This document shows, in pieces, positions 1 to 11,666 of a stretch of DNA of 64,000 bases. The translations under genes were made by a program, and so were the position numbers. The DNA comes from Cercospora beticola (lineage: Eukaryota > Ascomycota > Dothideomycetes > Mycosphaerellales > Mycosphaerellaceae). The stretch covers positions 2,046,001 through 2,110,000 of the forward strand of contig NC_088938.1 in assembly GCF_033473495.1 (NCBI RefSeq), read 5' to 3'. The notes under the pieces are model-generated. The model searched no databases and had not been told where the DNA came from. It was given only the letters and a program-made list of their open reading frames with translations. The stretch's first letter is position 1. Each line of letters begins with the position of its first letter.

Positions 1-3000
1 TGGGCCCTGATGTTTCATAATCCCGGTCAAGATCCTTGTGGACCGATGTCTAGCCTGGCCGATTGTGCCTGAGGATCACCTGGGTGGTTTGCAGTAGCGG
101 ATCACCAGATTGCGACATGGAATTTTGGAACTGGCTGACGATCGAGAATGAACGCTGGGGTCTTGCTGGGGTTGAAGTGTGGAAACGCCTGTCTCTGGAG
201 CGACCGCACTTGCTACAGTCTTGATCACGCAGATGAGTGCGCAATGTTCATGTGCAATAAACCGCCGCTTGTCTTGTGGCCTGCTCCTGCTCTGATATTT
301 TGGGGCGTGTCACCAAGCGCATCGGCGCCAGAAAGTCGGCGTCATAGTAGCTTCTACACTCGGATCAAGTGGACGATGCGCTGTAAGGTGAAACCGACGA
401 TGTACCCTTGGGACTCGATACATCTGACGCTAAATCCAAGAATGCAGTGGCATTGAAGAAGCGGACTTGTGTCGTAATCGTGCCAATGTGGAATTCCATA
501 CTGCATGGGCAAGGTGTCGGAATATTCACCTCGACAACTGCCTTGTCAAGAAATCCGGCTTGCATGTGGTTAATTCTCTGGAGGGCTTCCTACGCTGGCG
601 CCGAGGTTTGCATTACCCGATGGCTGATCGTCGGGGGACTGGATGCCCATCAGAGCACACATGCTCCCGCGGTCGTGAGAACGCACAGCAGAGGTATCGA
701 TGATCGAAGACGTGAGGTGTGCTCGTATTCCAGTCGGAGGCTGGCCTCAGGGTCAAAGTTGAATGGCGACAAAGTGGCCTGAACCTTGAAAGCTTCAATG
801 GTTGAAAGTCCAAGAGCATAAGAATTTCCCTCCAGATAACTTGGCCCTCGGCAGCGGCATGGCCCAATTACCGTGGTTTTGGGAGACAGCTCGATTCTCC
901 GCCGATCTTGGTGTCGACGGTGCGTCTTTTTGGGAAATGCTCGACCACGTTCTTGCAATCAACGTGAAGCAGCTAGTGAGCGGGAGTGGAGATTGGACAA
1001 GAACCTACCTCATCATTAGCGAACTGCATGCCGATGTGTCTCTGTACCAGCAGGAGATAGCAAAGTGGTGATCAGCCTTGACACTATTGCAGTATAACGA
1101 GCGCCGCTGGAGGAACCTGGTCACTGGGAGGTGTAGCGCGCCTCTGTCCTGGGCACTGGGCGCAAACATGAATGTGGTGCCAGTGACGTAGAGGGAGCCA
1201 GTGGAACACGCTCAAGCTCTATGAACAAGGTCGCTGCGCGGCACAATTGTCGGGTTGTGTGTCAGCAATAGCGCAATTATGAAGGGTACCGTTCTCCCAA
1301 AACTGCGAAACGAATCACCACGAGTGCACATTGTATCATGCCCCGCGCCAGACTTCCTTTTCTCGCTGTTCGCCTGGATGCCGCATCGGGGCTGATCATA
1401 GACATGGCAGTCGCACTCTTGACTGGCCCAGAGGATCGGTGACGAGCGAAGAAAGGACACGATGTGCTCGGATCCTGAATATTTCCGTAGCAGAACAAGA
1501 ATGTGCCGAAGATGAGCAGCACGCCATTGGTAGGGCTGGAACAGATGGTCCCGTGAGATTCTTGAGCTCTGGCGCGAGTAAAGCCTGTGAAGGCGACACA
1601 CTGGTGCAATACACGCTCTGAGCAGGCGTAGGGCTGCGTGTTACGTCGTAATGACTTGTAGCTGAGCGGGTTGATTGTCAACACGTATGCGTGTTCGTCA
1701 AATATGCTGTTTCATGACATCCGCAGATCCTAGCGTAGTGCACGAGCGAATGCTGAACATGACATGCATTCGCATGGATATGTGGTTGCTGGCCAGGATT
1801 AAGGCTGTGCTCGGATTGAGAGGCTGCTTGAGTGTCCAGGATGTGGCCTTTATTGCTTGCTACAAAGTACGCGTTGTCCTGAGCTCTGAAGCAACTCATA
1901 ATCTCTCAGGCCCAGAGGCACCAGCGGCCGTCGAAATTGGACGTGTGAGTGAGACCAACAACCAGCAGTCAGGAACTGCCTGTACCGCTGGAACGGTTTG
2001 ACATCTGGTGCTATTTTGAGAAAGCACGCAACGGCCTGACAGCTGTCTGTGTGCAAGGCAGGCAAATGTGCCATGATGCGCAAGCTCCCCAATCAAGAGG
2101 CTGCGCACAACGTAGAAGGCGTGTACTGGCGACGAGTCGTTGAAAAGGGTTATGCATGAGTCTTCGTAAAGCGCAATAGGTTCGAAGTTGCGCGACGTGC
2201 TGCACTTGGCTGACTCGATTGGCGATGCCATGCAGGTACCACGATGCGAACCAAAAAAAAGTCATGCATGAACGCTGGATTGGGCCAACCCCACACGGCC
2301 ATTGGCAGTAGTTCGCAGCTGAGTGTGTGAACTGGGAGGCTCGCGAGGCAAGAGCAGACGTGCTGTTGAAGCGCGTCGTGTTGACGTGCCGAGCAGCCCC
2401 CACAACAGGGCGCTCAACGAAAAGAGGTTGTGGAGGCCGTGTATACCAGAAATCGAAAATTGTTGATGTCGATCGCGTGTTCTCCAAATCTTGCACCCCA
2501 TACGCACTCGGACCACGTTTGTGGCTAGCTTTGCACAGACGTTTGAGAGTGCCGCGGTGCCGTCTCCGTGTCGACTGGGCGGGCGGAGAGTTCATCTCGT
2601 CTCTGGCCGCGCTGTTGGCCGCCTGCTGCGCGTTGCTATGCTGACCTGTTTCGGTGCTGCAGTCTGCACGCTCGTCAATGGCGGCCTCGCGCTCCCCCCA
2701 ATGCGGGCGCGGAGTGTGTTGGAGATGCAGGGAAGACGAGGCAGACGAGTGGACGCGGTGGTGACTGCCGAGCGAGTGGAGCACGGGCGTCGCGGAGAAT
2801 CCGCCCGAAATAGTGGCATGGGGCTTCATGGAGCCAAAGCGTTTCGGCCTTCCACTAGTTACTCGTCCCTTCACACTCCAGCGTGCTCGAGCTAACCACG
2901 ATTGCACCTGCCGATGCGCGGTCTGCTGCGCTGCTGCAAAAGTGCTTGCACATTCACGGCGCGAAGCGTTGCATCGCTGCCCGTGATTGCGTGATCACAT

Positions 3001-4157
3001 GCCGCATGTCGCGGGCGAGGTGAGCGCTTCGAGGGCGAATCCAGTGCGCTCGCCATCACAAGCGGGAGAGTGTTATCGCGACTGGGACGATGAGGACAAT
3101 GGGCAGGCTCCCAAGCTCCAGAGTCCAGCGCGCTGCTGCACGTCCGAGGTGCGCGTGTGGGTTTGATAGCCCCTACGCGAGAGAACGGCCGTTGTGTGTC
3201 CAGGAGGTAGCCGTAGCGTTGGCGCTCCCGCGCGAGAGGACAGCCGGTGTGTGAGGCTCCATAGGTCGCAGACGAGGCCGACGATCACTCTGCGGGACCA
3301 GAGCCTATCGCGACGTGAACTCACGACGGCGCAGGAGCTTGTTGTGAGCGGCGGCCCTTCTGTCACATCTGCCTCCGGTCACTTTCTTCACCCGCTGTTC
3401 TGTTGTTGTGTTGTTGCGGAAGATGCACTGTTCGCGCGATCCTCGACTCCCCCGACCAGCGACGACGACGACGAACGACGGCGAAAGTAAGGAGCTGCTC
3501 CTGTGAAGCCGGTGGTGCTGGCCTTCCTTGCTCGTTGCGACTGGCGGTGCTCTTGCCTCGACGCCGACACACCCTTGCTTGCCCGGGCATACCTCTGCAA
3601 CACTACTCCATCCCGTCTCAGGCGCACGACTCTGCAAGTCACCTTCAATTCCAACCACGACCGAACCTCAAACCAACATTCATTGCCCTCGAAATCTAGG
3701 CCACGCGCAACTGCCTGGGTAGCCCTGCACGTCCTCAGCGCTGCGTTCCACGCCCTTGGGTTCGCGGGTGGATGTGAAACACGAGACCGACCTTGAAATC
3801 CAGCTTGCTTCACGCTGGCCGATTGCCGTATCGGCAGCTTATCTGGCAGACCAGAGCCAGAACCGGCGTGTCGAGGTCATCCTGGTTGCGTAGTACTTTA
3901 TTCGTGGTCAGTATGATCCTGAGAACGACCACACGCCGCCTTGCGCCTGTCCAGAGCCCATTGAGCTCTGCATTCCTCACTGTCAACAACATGCGAACCA
4001 AACATGCTGACGTTCTGGTGACAGACAACCAGGGATAGTCCACGCTTTCGTCGCTGACATCCATCGCCGACGGCTTCCGACAAGCGCTGTGTCCTATATG
4101 GAGTCACGACTCACGACACACTAACCCGCCAATCTCGACCAAGGTTTCAGTGGAAAT
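1..4157. other. gene-free stretch upstream of the RasGEF gene
   Basis: No reading frame here shows a recognisable domain, a signal peptide or protein-like composition. The longest frames (for example 2011-2907 on the minus strand, 298 codons) are rich in Arg, Ser, His, Cys and Trp in the manner of random GC-rich frames, and I find no convincing set of splice sites that joins several of them. The last 500-700 bases are probably the promoter and 5' leader of the RasGEF gene that starts at 4158. Confidence 0.5.
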
Positions 4158-7100
4158 ATGGATCCGGACAACGAGAGTGAGGCAATGTTTGCGCATCACC
4201 CCATGGAGGGGCACGCGCAATCCTTTCATGATTCAGCTGCTTCCCGCCGACCTTCAGCATCCACAATACTGTCGGCTCACACGTCCAGTCCGCGTTCGAA
4301 GCGATCATCTCGCCCGCCCAATGTATCGATCACGACAACTGCTGGATTCGTGTCACACATCACCCCTCCGTCCACGCCAGTCAGCACGACACCGAATTCC
4401 GACATGTTGTCTGTCAACCAATCGCTTTTTCACAATTACTTGCGTGCTCTGCACGTATTCGATCCAGCGATGAACCCCATGCCGGCTGAAGATGGATCAT
4501 TATCAACGGTTCGCATCAAGCCTGGTGATCTTATCCTCGTCCACGTTATTCATGCGAACGGCTGGGCCGACGGTACTGTACTCAACACTGGCGATCGGGG
4601 CTGGCTCCCAACGAACTACTGCGAAGCCTACGATCATCCGTACGTCAGGAACCTTTTGAATGCGATGACCCAGTTTTGGGACCTACTTGGAGCGAGTGAG
4701 GACGCCAGCTTGTCGACATTTGTACGGCAGGATTATATTCGCGGCTTGATCGCCGGTGTACGCTATCTGCTCGAACGCGCGGACTGCTTACACAGAGATG
4801 CGAAGACTGTGCAGCACAACGCCGGCGTTCGAAGAATGCGAAAGGGACTTCTTGCGGATCTATCATCCCTGGTTGGGATCGCCAAAAGACTGCAGGAAAC
4901 GATCGCCGAAGCGTTCGCTGGAGAGGTCATCCACGTCTTGCTGGATGACCTGATCGCAAAGGCGTGCAAAGTAGTCACCAGGGCGGTCGGCTTTACCGAT
5001 GTTTGGACTCAAGAGACTGGCCCGAGCGACGCCGACATTCTCCGGCGAAGTGTTCAACGACGACTGACGCGTGAGAGACTAGATACTAACGCATTGGCCA
5101 TCGATACGAATGCCCCTGGAGGCAGTGGGACATCGCCTGCTATCGATTCCGCAGTGCATTTGCCAGAACCAGACGATCAAACTGCGCCGAATGAGGCAGT
5201 ACAACGCACCGAATACCGCGACAGTCGGACGTTCAGGCGATCAAAGGTGTTCGTGCCTCCTGAAGGCATGGCCGCGCATCGAATATCTATGATATCCAGC
5301 GAGCACACTCGGACGGGATCCGGAGCACTTGCGTCTGAGCGATTGACAAAGGTGCATGATGTATGCATCAGCCACATTGCAGCGTTCATTGGTCTTCATC
5401 TCCATTCACGGCCTTCTGCAGAGCTGGTGGCCACGACCGAGAAGTTGGTCGGGGCTTGTCGAGACATGCTCGAGATCGTGGAAGAGGTCTACGCTCACGA
5501 CCCGCATCGAGCGATGCCCATTCAACAGGTCAAGGCAGATTTCGAAGCTCGCTTGGAAGAATTGGCCACATCGACAAAGGCCGTGTTCAGGTTTTCTGAC
5601 TCCCCTGATGAGGACGTCGTCATGCTACACGATCAACATCAGCACCTCATCGCAGTCGGCACAAGCTTGATACGCAATAGTGGCGATTGTGTTGTCAAGA
5701 CGCGACAACTCATTGAGCAGATAGGCGACTTCGAACTCAAGTCGGCGGGCACCGTGTCGAAGCTGGAGGTCCCACCAAGGTTCGACAGCATGTCCTCGAC
5801 GGATGCTCAACTGAACCGAAGAACCTCGATGCTCCGTCGGTCCGTTGATGCAAAGATGCTTCCTCCGCCACCTCCCCGTCCCAAGGAAACGCACGTGGAG
5901 GTGGTCGACGTTCGGCCACCGTCGCCTACCGATACTATCGATACGGCGGCGTTTCCGCTGCCTCCATCCGTAACTGAACTCAGCAAGCCAGCATCAGCGA
6001 TGCCGCCTCCGCCACGACCGCAATCTGCCACCACTGAACAGAGCTCCGTGGGCATTGAAAGCTCTCGGAGTCCGTCTGCGCTACAGTCTGAACCCACCAG
6101 TGCTCCTCGCAAAGACAGCAGGGAGATGTCGATTGCAGGATCGACCGAAACCTTTCACAGCAGTGCTCGTGACTCCCGCACTACCATTGTATCACAGCCA
6201 TCCACGCGTGCCACAACTCCAGAGCACGCGAAAGACTCGCTGATGGCTGATGCCGCGATGATGGGAAGCTTTGCGAGCATATCTAGCATGCGGTCTCTTG
6301 TGACTGAGGATAGCATGGACGTTGAAGCGCAACTGCTGCAAAAGACATACATTCTTGAACTGACACGAAACAAAGACGGACAAATCACTGGCGGCAGCCT
6401 GCCTGCATTGGTCGAGCAGATCACTGCTCACGATTCGACTCCTGATCCGCAATTTGTAACCGCGTTTTTCTTGACCTTCAGGAAATTTGCGGAGCCGCGC
6501 GAGCTCGCGAAAGCGCTCATCGATCGATTTGAATACGTGGGCGATGGTAGGACTACAGGTACCCCGGCGCGCTTGCGGATATACAACTTCTTCAAAGGAT
6601 GGCTGGAGACGTATTGGAACGCCGAGGTCGATAAGGAAGCTCTGGGTGAGATTCGATTTTTTGCTCTACACAAGTTGAAGCAAGTCCTGCCACAGGCTGG
6701 GGATCGCTTGATCGAGCTCACGCGAAGAATCACGGAAGGTTATGCCAAAGGCACAATGAATGGACCACTGGTGTCTGCGGTTGGCAAGTCGAGCATGTCT
6801 TTCACGCAGAACGACAAGGACATCCCGATCCCCAATGTCACCGCGAAGCAACTCAATGCGCTCCGCTTGGCCAATGGTGGCGGCGCTCAGTGCAATATCT
6901 TGGACATCGAACCGATCGAGATCGCCAGACAAGTGACCATCATGATGATGCAGACTTACTGCGATATTCGAGCAGAAGAGCTGATGAGCATGGATTGGGG
7001 CAATCCCAACACCAAAAGGGCGAAGAACATCCGCAAGATGTGCCTGCTCAACACAGACCTTGCTAATCTGGTGGCGGACACCATTTTGGCGCCAGACGAG

Positions 7101-7835
7101 GCAAAGAAGAGAGCCATGGTCATCAAGCATTGGGCTAAGATAGGACATGCTCTGTTGTTGCTCAACAACTACGACTCGATCATGTCCATCATGTGCATGA
7201 TCAACTCATCCGTCGTGCAAAGACTAAGACGCACATGGGAACTGGTGAACAAGAAGACGAAAGCCAGGTTCGAGGAGCTCGACCAAGCCATCGATATCTC
7301 CAAGAACTACACCGCGTTGCGACGCAGGCTCGAGGCACCCACGACATCCTGTCTGCCCTTCCTCGGCGTCTATCTCACCGATCTGACTTTTGTCGTTGCT
7401 GGCAACCCAAAGCGACGCGAGATTCCTGGTAGCGTCACGGAATCTGGAGAGGTCGTCTCGGTCATCAACTTTGACCTTTACATGAAAATCGCAAAGCTCG
7501 TGAGCCACATGCAAAGATTCCAGGCGCCATACAAGCTCCGAACAGTTCCCGAACTGCAGACCTGGCTAGACATGCAGTTGAAGCGCATGCGCGAAGGACA
7601 TGATGCCATGACGACCAAATTACATCGCCGGAGCACAATGGTCGAGCCCAAGGTCGCCGAGAAGCGCCTTGCTCCCGCTCCTCTCCCAGAAATCAAGGAA
7701 GAGCGACCACCAACTTCTGCAAGCTCGTATAGCGACTTCGGGAAGTGGTACAGCCTCAAGGCCGCCTCATTTTCAGTACGAACACTTCCAGTGCCCGAGA
7801 TGGCAGACCACGGCAAACGAACGAGCGCGCATTGA
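4158..7835 (+). CDS. SH3 domain-containing Ras guanine-nucleotide exchange factor (Cdc25/RasGEF family)
   Basis: A single uninterrupted frame of 1225 residues. An SH3-like domain lies at about residues 92-155 (motifs ALHVFDP, GDLILV, GWADGT, RGWLPTNYC). A long Ser/Pro-rich linker follows, with a PPPPPRP stretch near residue 575 that could bind SH3 domains. A RasGEF N-terminal (REM) module begins near residue 727 (LLQKTYILELTRNKDG) and the catalytic Cdc25 domain spans about 905-1150 (LDIEPIEIARQVTIMM, then NNYDSIMSIMCMINSS and PFLGVYLTDLTFV). Proteins with this order load GTP on Ras at the plasma membrane and feed cAMP/MAPK signalling; that role is known for the family, not shown here. The start ATG at 4158 is preceded by AAAT, and stop codons lie upstream in frame. 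Filamentous fungi have more than one SH3-RasGEF, so I give no symbol. Confidence 0.93.
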   Translation: MDPDNESEAMFAHHPMEGHAQSFHDSAASRRPSASTILSAHTSSPRSKRSSRPPNVSITTTAGFVSHITPPSTPVSTTPNSDMLSVNQSLFHNYLRALHVFDPAMNPMPAEDGSLSTVRIKPGDLILVHVIHANGWADGTVLNTGDRGWLPTNYCEAYDHPYVRNLLNAMTQFWDLLGASEDASLSTFVRQDYIRGLIAGVRYLLERADCLHRDAKTVQHNAGVRRMRKGLLADLSSLVGIAKRLQETIAEAFAGEVIHVLLDDLIAKACKVVTRAVGFTDVWTQETGPSDADILRRSVQRRLTRERLDTNALAIDTNAPGGSGTSPAIDSAVHLPEPDDQTAPNEAVQRTEYRDSRTFRRSKVFVPPEGMAAHRISMISSEHTRTGSGALASERLTKVHDVCISHIAAFIGLHLHSRPSAELVATTEKLVGACRDMLEIVEEVYAHDPHRAMPIQQVKADFEARLEELATSTKAVFRFSDSPDEDVVMLHDQHQHLIAVGTSLIRNSGDCVVKTRQLIEQIGDFELKSAGTVSKLEVPPRFDSMSSTDAQLNRRTSMLRRSVDAKMLPPPPPRPKETHVEVVDVRPPSPTDTIDTAAFPLPPSVTELSKPASAMPPPPRPQSATTEQSSVGIESSRSPSALQSEPTSAPRKDSREMSIAGSTETFHSSARDSRTTIVSQPSTRATTPEHAKDSLMADAAMMGSFASISSMRSLVTEDSMDVEAQLLQKTYILELTRNKDGQITGGSLPALVEQITAHDSTPDPQFVTAFFLTFRKFAEPRELAKALIDRFEYVGDGRTTGTPARLRIYNFFKGWLETYWNAEVDKEALGEIRFFALHKLKQVLPQAGDRLIELTRRITEGYAKGTMNGPLVSAVGKSSMSFTQNDKDIPIPNVTAKQLNALRLANGGGAQCNILDIEPIEIARQVTIMMMQTYCDIRAEELMSMDWGNPNTKRAKNIRKMCLLNTDLANLVADTILAPDEAKKRAMVIKHWAKIGHALLLLNNYDSIMSIMCMINSSVVQRLRRTWELVNKKTKARFEELDQAIDISKNYTALRRRLEAPTTSCLPFLGVYLTDLTFVVAGNPKRREIPGSVTESGEVVSVINFDLYMKIAKLVSHMQRFQAPYKLRTVPELQTWLDMQLKRMREGHDAMTTKLHRRSTMVEPKVAEKRLAPAPLPEIKEERPPTSASSYSDFGKWYSLKAASFSVRTLPVPEMADHGKRTSAH

Positions 7836-8416
7836 TTGCGCTTTTGCTGCTACGATATCACGCAAGAACTTTTTGACATAATTTTGACTTTTCTACACAT
7901 TATTGGGATACGGTATGGGACGGCAAAATCAACAGGGGCGGAGCGGAGCCGGGGGTTTGGACAAAAAGCTCGCTCTCTTTTGGCATGTGTTATGAGATAC
8001 CCATTTTGCGTCTACACTTTGTACTTTTTTGGTCTATACAATGGGCTGGTCGGAAAATTTTATGATAATCATATAGATCCGAGTATCCAGAGGAAGGGAA
8101 GAAGAGAGACACTGTTTTTTCAGAGATCGAGTTTGCTTCCCGTGTTTTGGGACGATCGAGTGGTTCTACAGTTTTATAGGAAAACGATGAACGATGTTTA
8201 CACCAATACTACCGACGATAGCAGTCCCAATCTATCGTGCCTTTACTGTTAGCGTTGTAACACATAGAGTGGTCACGTTGCAACCGTCAACGCATCGATA
8301 GAGTCTGTTCTCTCGCGCGACGCGTTCGTGGGTCACTTAGTCACTACCTCTCGTGGTTTTGATTGCGGAGAATAAACAAGCGTCGCGTCCCAACGGATCG
8401 GAATGGTAAGCTAGTT
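7836..8416. other. 3' region of the RasGEF gene
   Basis: AT-richer DNA follows the RasGEF stop at 7835. A 138-codon frame at 7836-8252 lacks an ATG at its start, directly abuts the stop codon and has a composition (many F, Y, R, S) that suggests untranslated sequence. No gene supported. Confidence 0.45.
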
Positions 8417-8777
8417 TTATAAGTGTTGAAGTTTGAAATATGGGGAAGGCTGAAGACCGAGCGCTTCGTATACTGGATTGAGAGGAGCGAGTTGGCATTG
8501 TCCTGATTGGGGTAAGGGAGACGGGTTGACGGGAAAGACGGGATCTGTGATGGGAATGGAGTTTAACAGCGGCTTGGCGGGGGCATTTTGTGATAAGGTC
8601 GGTGGATGGGAGGTTTGTGGCCGAGATTTGGAAGTGTTGGTCTCTCTCTGAGGAAGATGTGGAGGTTATCGAGATGGAGTTCAGTGTGGCTCTCGGATCT
8701 TGATTTGCTGATGTGTCGGCGGGTCGGCTGGCGGAGGGAGTTGATGGGCTTGCAGGTGGCGTGGTAGCCTGAGGCAT
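8337..8777 (-). CDS. possible small Ser/Thr/Pro-rich hypothetical protein
   Basis: A minus-strand frame runs from ATG at 8795 (or ATG at 8777, MPQATTPPASPSTPS) to 8337, about 146 residues with the second start. It is rich in Ser, Thr, Pro and Arg with no domain I recognise. A second minus frame is also open at 8417-8664 and reads as fairly protein-like sequence ending LNPVYEALGLQPSPYFKLQ. Either the first frame is the gene, or the two are joined by a splice I could not define, or neither is coding. It lies between the RasGEF gene and the divergent CHY/RING gene. Confidence 0.22.
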   Translation of the reverse strand: MPQATTPPASPSTPSASRPADTSANQDPRATLNSISITSTSSSERDQHFQISATNLPSTDLITKCPRQAAVKLHSHHRSRLSRQPVSLTPIRTMPTRSSQSSIRSARSSAFPIFQTSTLIKLAYHSDPLGRDACLFSAIKTTRGSD

Positions 8778-9134
8778 GTCTCGTCGCGTCGACACGTGTA
8801 CGGTGGCGTGTCTTCACATTGTCAGATGACTGTGGACGGATGAGGTGGCAGTAGGATGAGGTGAAGCAGTACAGGCCCCTCATGTGCAATCGTGACGATG
8901 GCGACCAGCGCAGGCGAGGCGAGGTGGATGCAGCACAGTGGGAAGAGCCAGGTTTTTGGGGAGCGTCTCGCGTGCACAGAGGCAGCAGCGGCGAGACAGC
9001 AGCAGCAGAGCCCTGTCGCGGTGGAGGGACGAGTGACCGGGATGCCTTCAGCACTCTCGCACCACACTCCCCGTCGCCCACCACACACACGTCGTCGTCG
9101 CCTCGCTGTCCGCTGACCGCACGCCTCGTTCCCC
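8778..9134. other. promoter and leader of the CHY/RING gene
   Basis: GC- and CA/CG-repeat-rich DNA, with a pyrimidine- and CAC-rich run at about 9055-9130 directly upstream of the ATG at 9135. Frames on both strands are rich in Arg, Gly and Cys and look non-coding. Confidence 0.35.
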
Positions 9135-11666
9135 ATGCGCGACGCTGTGCCCCCTCCCTCGCACCACCCCTCGGCCAACCAGGATACTGCTGCTGCCCGC
9201 CGTCGGGATCTGCGGCAACATGACGCACCCACGGCACCTTCTCTTGCATCTGAACGCCAAGCCCCAGACGCCCTTCACCACCATCATGCCACGATAGTTC
9301 GAGCAGAAGCCGTGCATGCCAGCAACGAGCCCTCGCCCTACCACGACCAACACGCCATCGATGTCCTGAGAGAGCTCGCGCGGGGAGACCATGCTGCTGC
9401 CAGACCGGGTCCTGTCCTCGCCTCTCTACGCACAGCATCGGCCGAGCGCATGAGCATCAACCCTGCACATGGTATCGCAGAAGCTCTTCGGTCGCCCGCC
9501 GACACCACGCCTGTGACACCCACCGCCAGCCCGCCCACACGGCCGAGAGCAGACACCGAGCGAACAAACAGCGAGTCGACGAGCATAGCGCAAGTGCAAT
9601 ACACCATGCCAGACACCGCGAACATGGACGGCGCTTTGCCTGAAGACGATGGCATGCGGGCACTGCGCCAGAAGCTCCAAGAGATTAAGGAACTCGCTGT
9701 GTCGACGGAGGAGAAGGCAAAGAGGATGCATCAGCTCATGATGCAAGACTATGCCAGACACAAAGACCTAGGACACCTCACGCCGCCGGATAGTCCGGCG
9801 TCAGGAGGGCATGAAAGCGACGGCCTGGAAGCACCTCTGCTAGGAGCCGCAGCTTTGCCTATTGATCCTAGCAATCCATACAACCTACGACCTGGGGACC
9901 TCGATATTGTTTTCACTCCTCTGCCCAAGGCGCCGCGGGATGTCGAAGGCGATGATGATGAAGCTGTGATTGACGACGATGAACCGGAGTTGGGCTGTAT
10001 GCACTACAAGCGAAATGTCAAAGTGCAATGCTTCGATTGCCAACGATGGTTCCCTTGTCGGCATTGTCATGATCAGTCAAAGGACCTGCCGTTTCCGCAT
10101 GCTCTAAATCGGCACAAGACGCAGAACATGCTCTGTATGCTCTGTCAGACTCCACAGCCGGCAGCGCATGAGTGCATGAACTGCGGTAACTATGCCGCGT
10201 GGTACTTTTGTTCCAAGTGCAAACTCTGGGACAACGACACAAATAAGAGGATCTATCATTGCGATGATTGTGGCATTTGCCGTGTGGGTGAAGGATTGGG
10301 CAAGGATTTCGTGCACTGCAAGCGTTGCAATGTGTGCATATCCATCTCCACATCTGCTGCGCATCCCTGCATAGAGAGGGCTACGGAAGGCAATTGCCCG
10401 CTCTGTTTAAATCTCATGTTCGAAGCCAAAGTCCCTGTTGTCAGCTTGCCATGCGGACATTACATGCATGGCGATTGCTATAAGGATCTGATGGCGGTGA
10501 CGTACAAGTGTCCGGTGTGCAGCAAAAGTGCTGTGAATATGGAGCTGCAATGGCGGAAGCTGGATGAGGAAATAGCGATCCAGCCCATGCCTGAGGAGGA
10601 CCTCGAAGGACTGCTGCCGCATGTTGAAGGCTCAGAACAGCCTGAAGAGCAAACAGATGGCCAAGCGCATGCTCCACCACCACGAAGACCGAGGACCGTG
10701 TGGATAGGCTGCAATGATTGTGGAGCCCGAACTTGGTCTCCATTTCACTGGCTTGGCCTCAAATGTCAAAGATGCGACAGCTACAATACGAACCAGATGA
10801 CACCGACAGCACACCACGAGACAGAAGCCGAGAGGCTGTTACGACAGCAGACACAGTCGGTGCATCGTCACGACTTTACTGGTAACGATGTCCTTCGAAA
10901 CGCTGGCATCGGAATGCCCGATGAAGCAACAGAAGTCCAGACTCAATTCCTTCAGACTCCCGAGTCACCTTCCCAGCAGCCGCTTCCCTCGAGCTCGCCA
11001 CGGTTGGCGGCTGGTGCTCAATCGCCAGGTCGCTACTTTGTTACCAACGAAGAGATCCGTCGACCGAGCTTTTCAGGACGGTTTTCAGCACCGAGTATGC
11101 CCAACCTGCCGACCTTGTCCAACCTACCAGATATTCCCCGCATGCCACGAATGCCTGCGTTACCAAACATGCCCAATTTACCGAATCTTCGACAAAACTT
11201 CCCTAACATGCCAAATATGCCAAACGTCGAGCTGCCGCGCTTTTCACCTTACGAGATGATGGATGCGGTGAGTCGCAGTCTTTCTCCAATGCGATATTAC
11301 CTTCGAGGACTGGATGTTACGGACGATCAGGAGGACTTACCGCCCCTTGCGAGGAGAAATCTCCCAATGCTTCACCGCTCCGCGAGTATTCAGAGTGATT
11401 CTGCTGTTCCGAGAATGGGATCGAAGTTGAGATCAAGTTCGGACGTGGACTCTATCGGGCTCTTCGGCAGTGGAGATGAGGCTGTTCAGGACGATGATTC
11501 GGAGAATGGGCTCGAGACGGTGGAAGGGAGTAGTGCGGAAGAGAGCGCGGATGAGGATGAAGAGGATGATGCTGATATGATTGATGATGATGAAGTTGAC
11601 GATGCTCCTGGTTTGCCGGGGAAGAAGAAGGACAAGTTGGAATTTGAACTGATTGGACATCGGTGA
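9135..11666 (+). CDS. CHY, CTCHY and RING zinc-finger protein (RCHY1/Pirh2-like E3 ligase candidate)
   Basis: An intronless frame of 843 residues. A disordered N-terminus (1-285, with a short helical coiled-coil-like segment at about 176-212) precedes a CHY zinc finger beginning GCMHYKRNVKVQC near residue 287. A CTCHY segment (CSKCKLWDND, CDDCGICRVG, CKRCNVC) and a RING-H2 domain at about 421-465 (CPLCLNLMF ... CGHYMHGDC ... CPVC) follow. A zinc ribbon lies near 526-552 (CNDCGARTW ... CQRC). The order CHY-CTCHY-RING-ribbon is that of human RCHY1 and fungal relatives, which act as ubiquitin ligases; activity here is inferred. The tail holds MPNLP/MPNMP-type repeats (about 655-700) and an acidic D/E stretch before the basic GKKKDK near the end. 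ATG 9135 is the first in frame; a later start such as that at about 9450 is possible. Confidence 0.9.
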   Translation: MRDAVPPPSHHPSANQDTAAARRRDLRQHDAPTAPSLASERQAPDALHHHHATIVRAEAVHASNEPSPYHDQHAIDVLRELARGDHAAARPGPVLASLRTASAERMSINPAHGIAEALRSPADTTPVTPTASPPTRPRADTERTNSESTSIAQVQYTMPDTANMDGALPEDDGMRALRQKLQEIKELAVSTEEKAKRMHQLMMQDYARHKDLGHLTPPDSPASGGHESDGLEAPLLGAAALPIDPSNPYNLRPGDLDIVFTPLPKAPRDVEGDDDEAVIDDDEPELGCMHYKRNVKVQCFDCQRWFPCRHCHDQSKDLPFPHALNRHKTQNMLCMLCQTPQPAAHECMNCGNYAAWYFCSKCKLWDNDTNKRIYHCDDCGICRVGEGLGKDFVHCKRCNVCISISTSAAHPCIERATEGNCPLCLNLMFEAKVPVVSLPCGHYMHGDCYKDLMAVTYKCPVCSKSAVNMELQWRKLDEEIAIQPMPEEDLEGLLPHVEGSEQPEEQTDGQAHAPPPRRPRTVWIGCNDCGARTWSPFHWLGLKCQRCDSYNTNQMTPTAHHETEAERLLRQQTQSVHRHDFTGNDVLRNAGIGMPDEATEVQTQFLQTPESPSQQPLPSSSPRLAAGAQSPGRYFVTNEEIRRPSFSGRFSAPSMPNLPTLSNLPDIPRMPRMPALPNMPNLPNLRQNFPNMPNMPNVELPRFSPYEMMDAVSRSLSPMRYYLRGLDVTDDQEDLPPLARRNLPMLHRSASIQSDSAVPRMGSKLRSSSDVDSIGLFGSGDEAVQDDDSENGLETVEGSSAEESADEDEEDDADMIDDDEVDDAPGLPGKKKDKLEFELIGHR

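Noticed and set aside
2011..2907. 298-codon minus-strand frame
   Set aside because: Random-like Arg/Ser/His/Trp/Cys-rich composition, no domain, several competing frames over the same bases.
7836..8252. 138-codon plus frame right after the RasGEF stop
   Set aside because: No ATG at its start; abuts the RasGEF stop codon and looks like 3' UTR.
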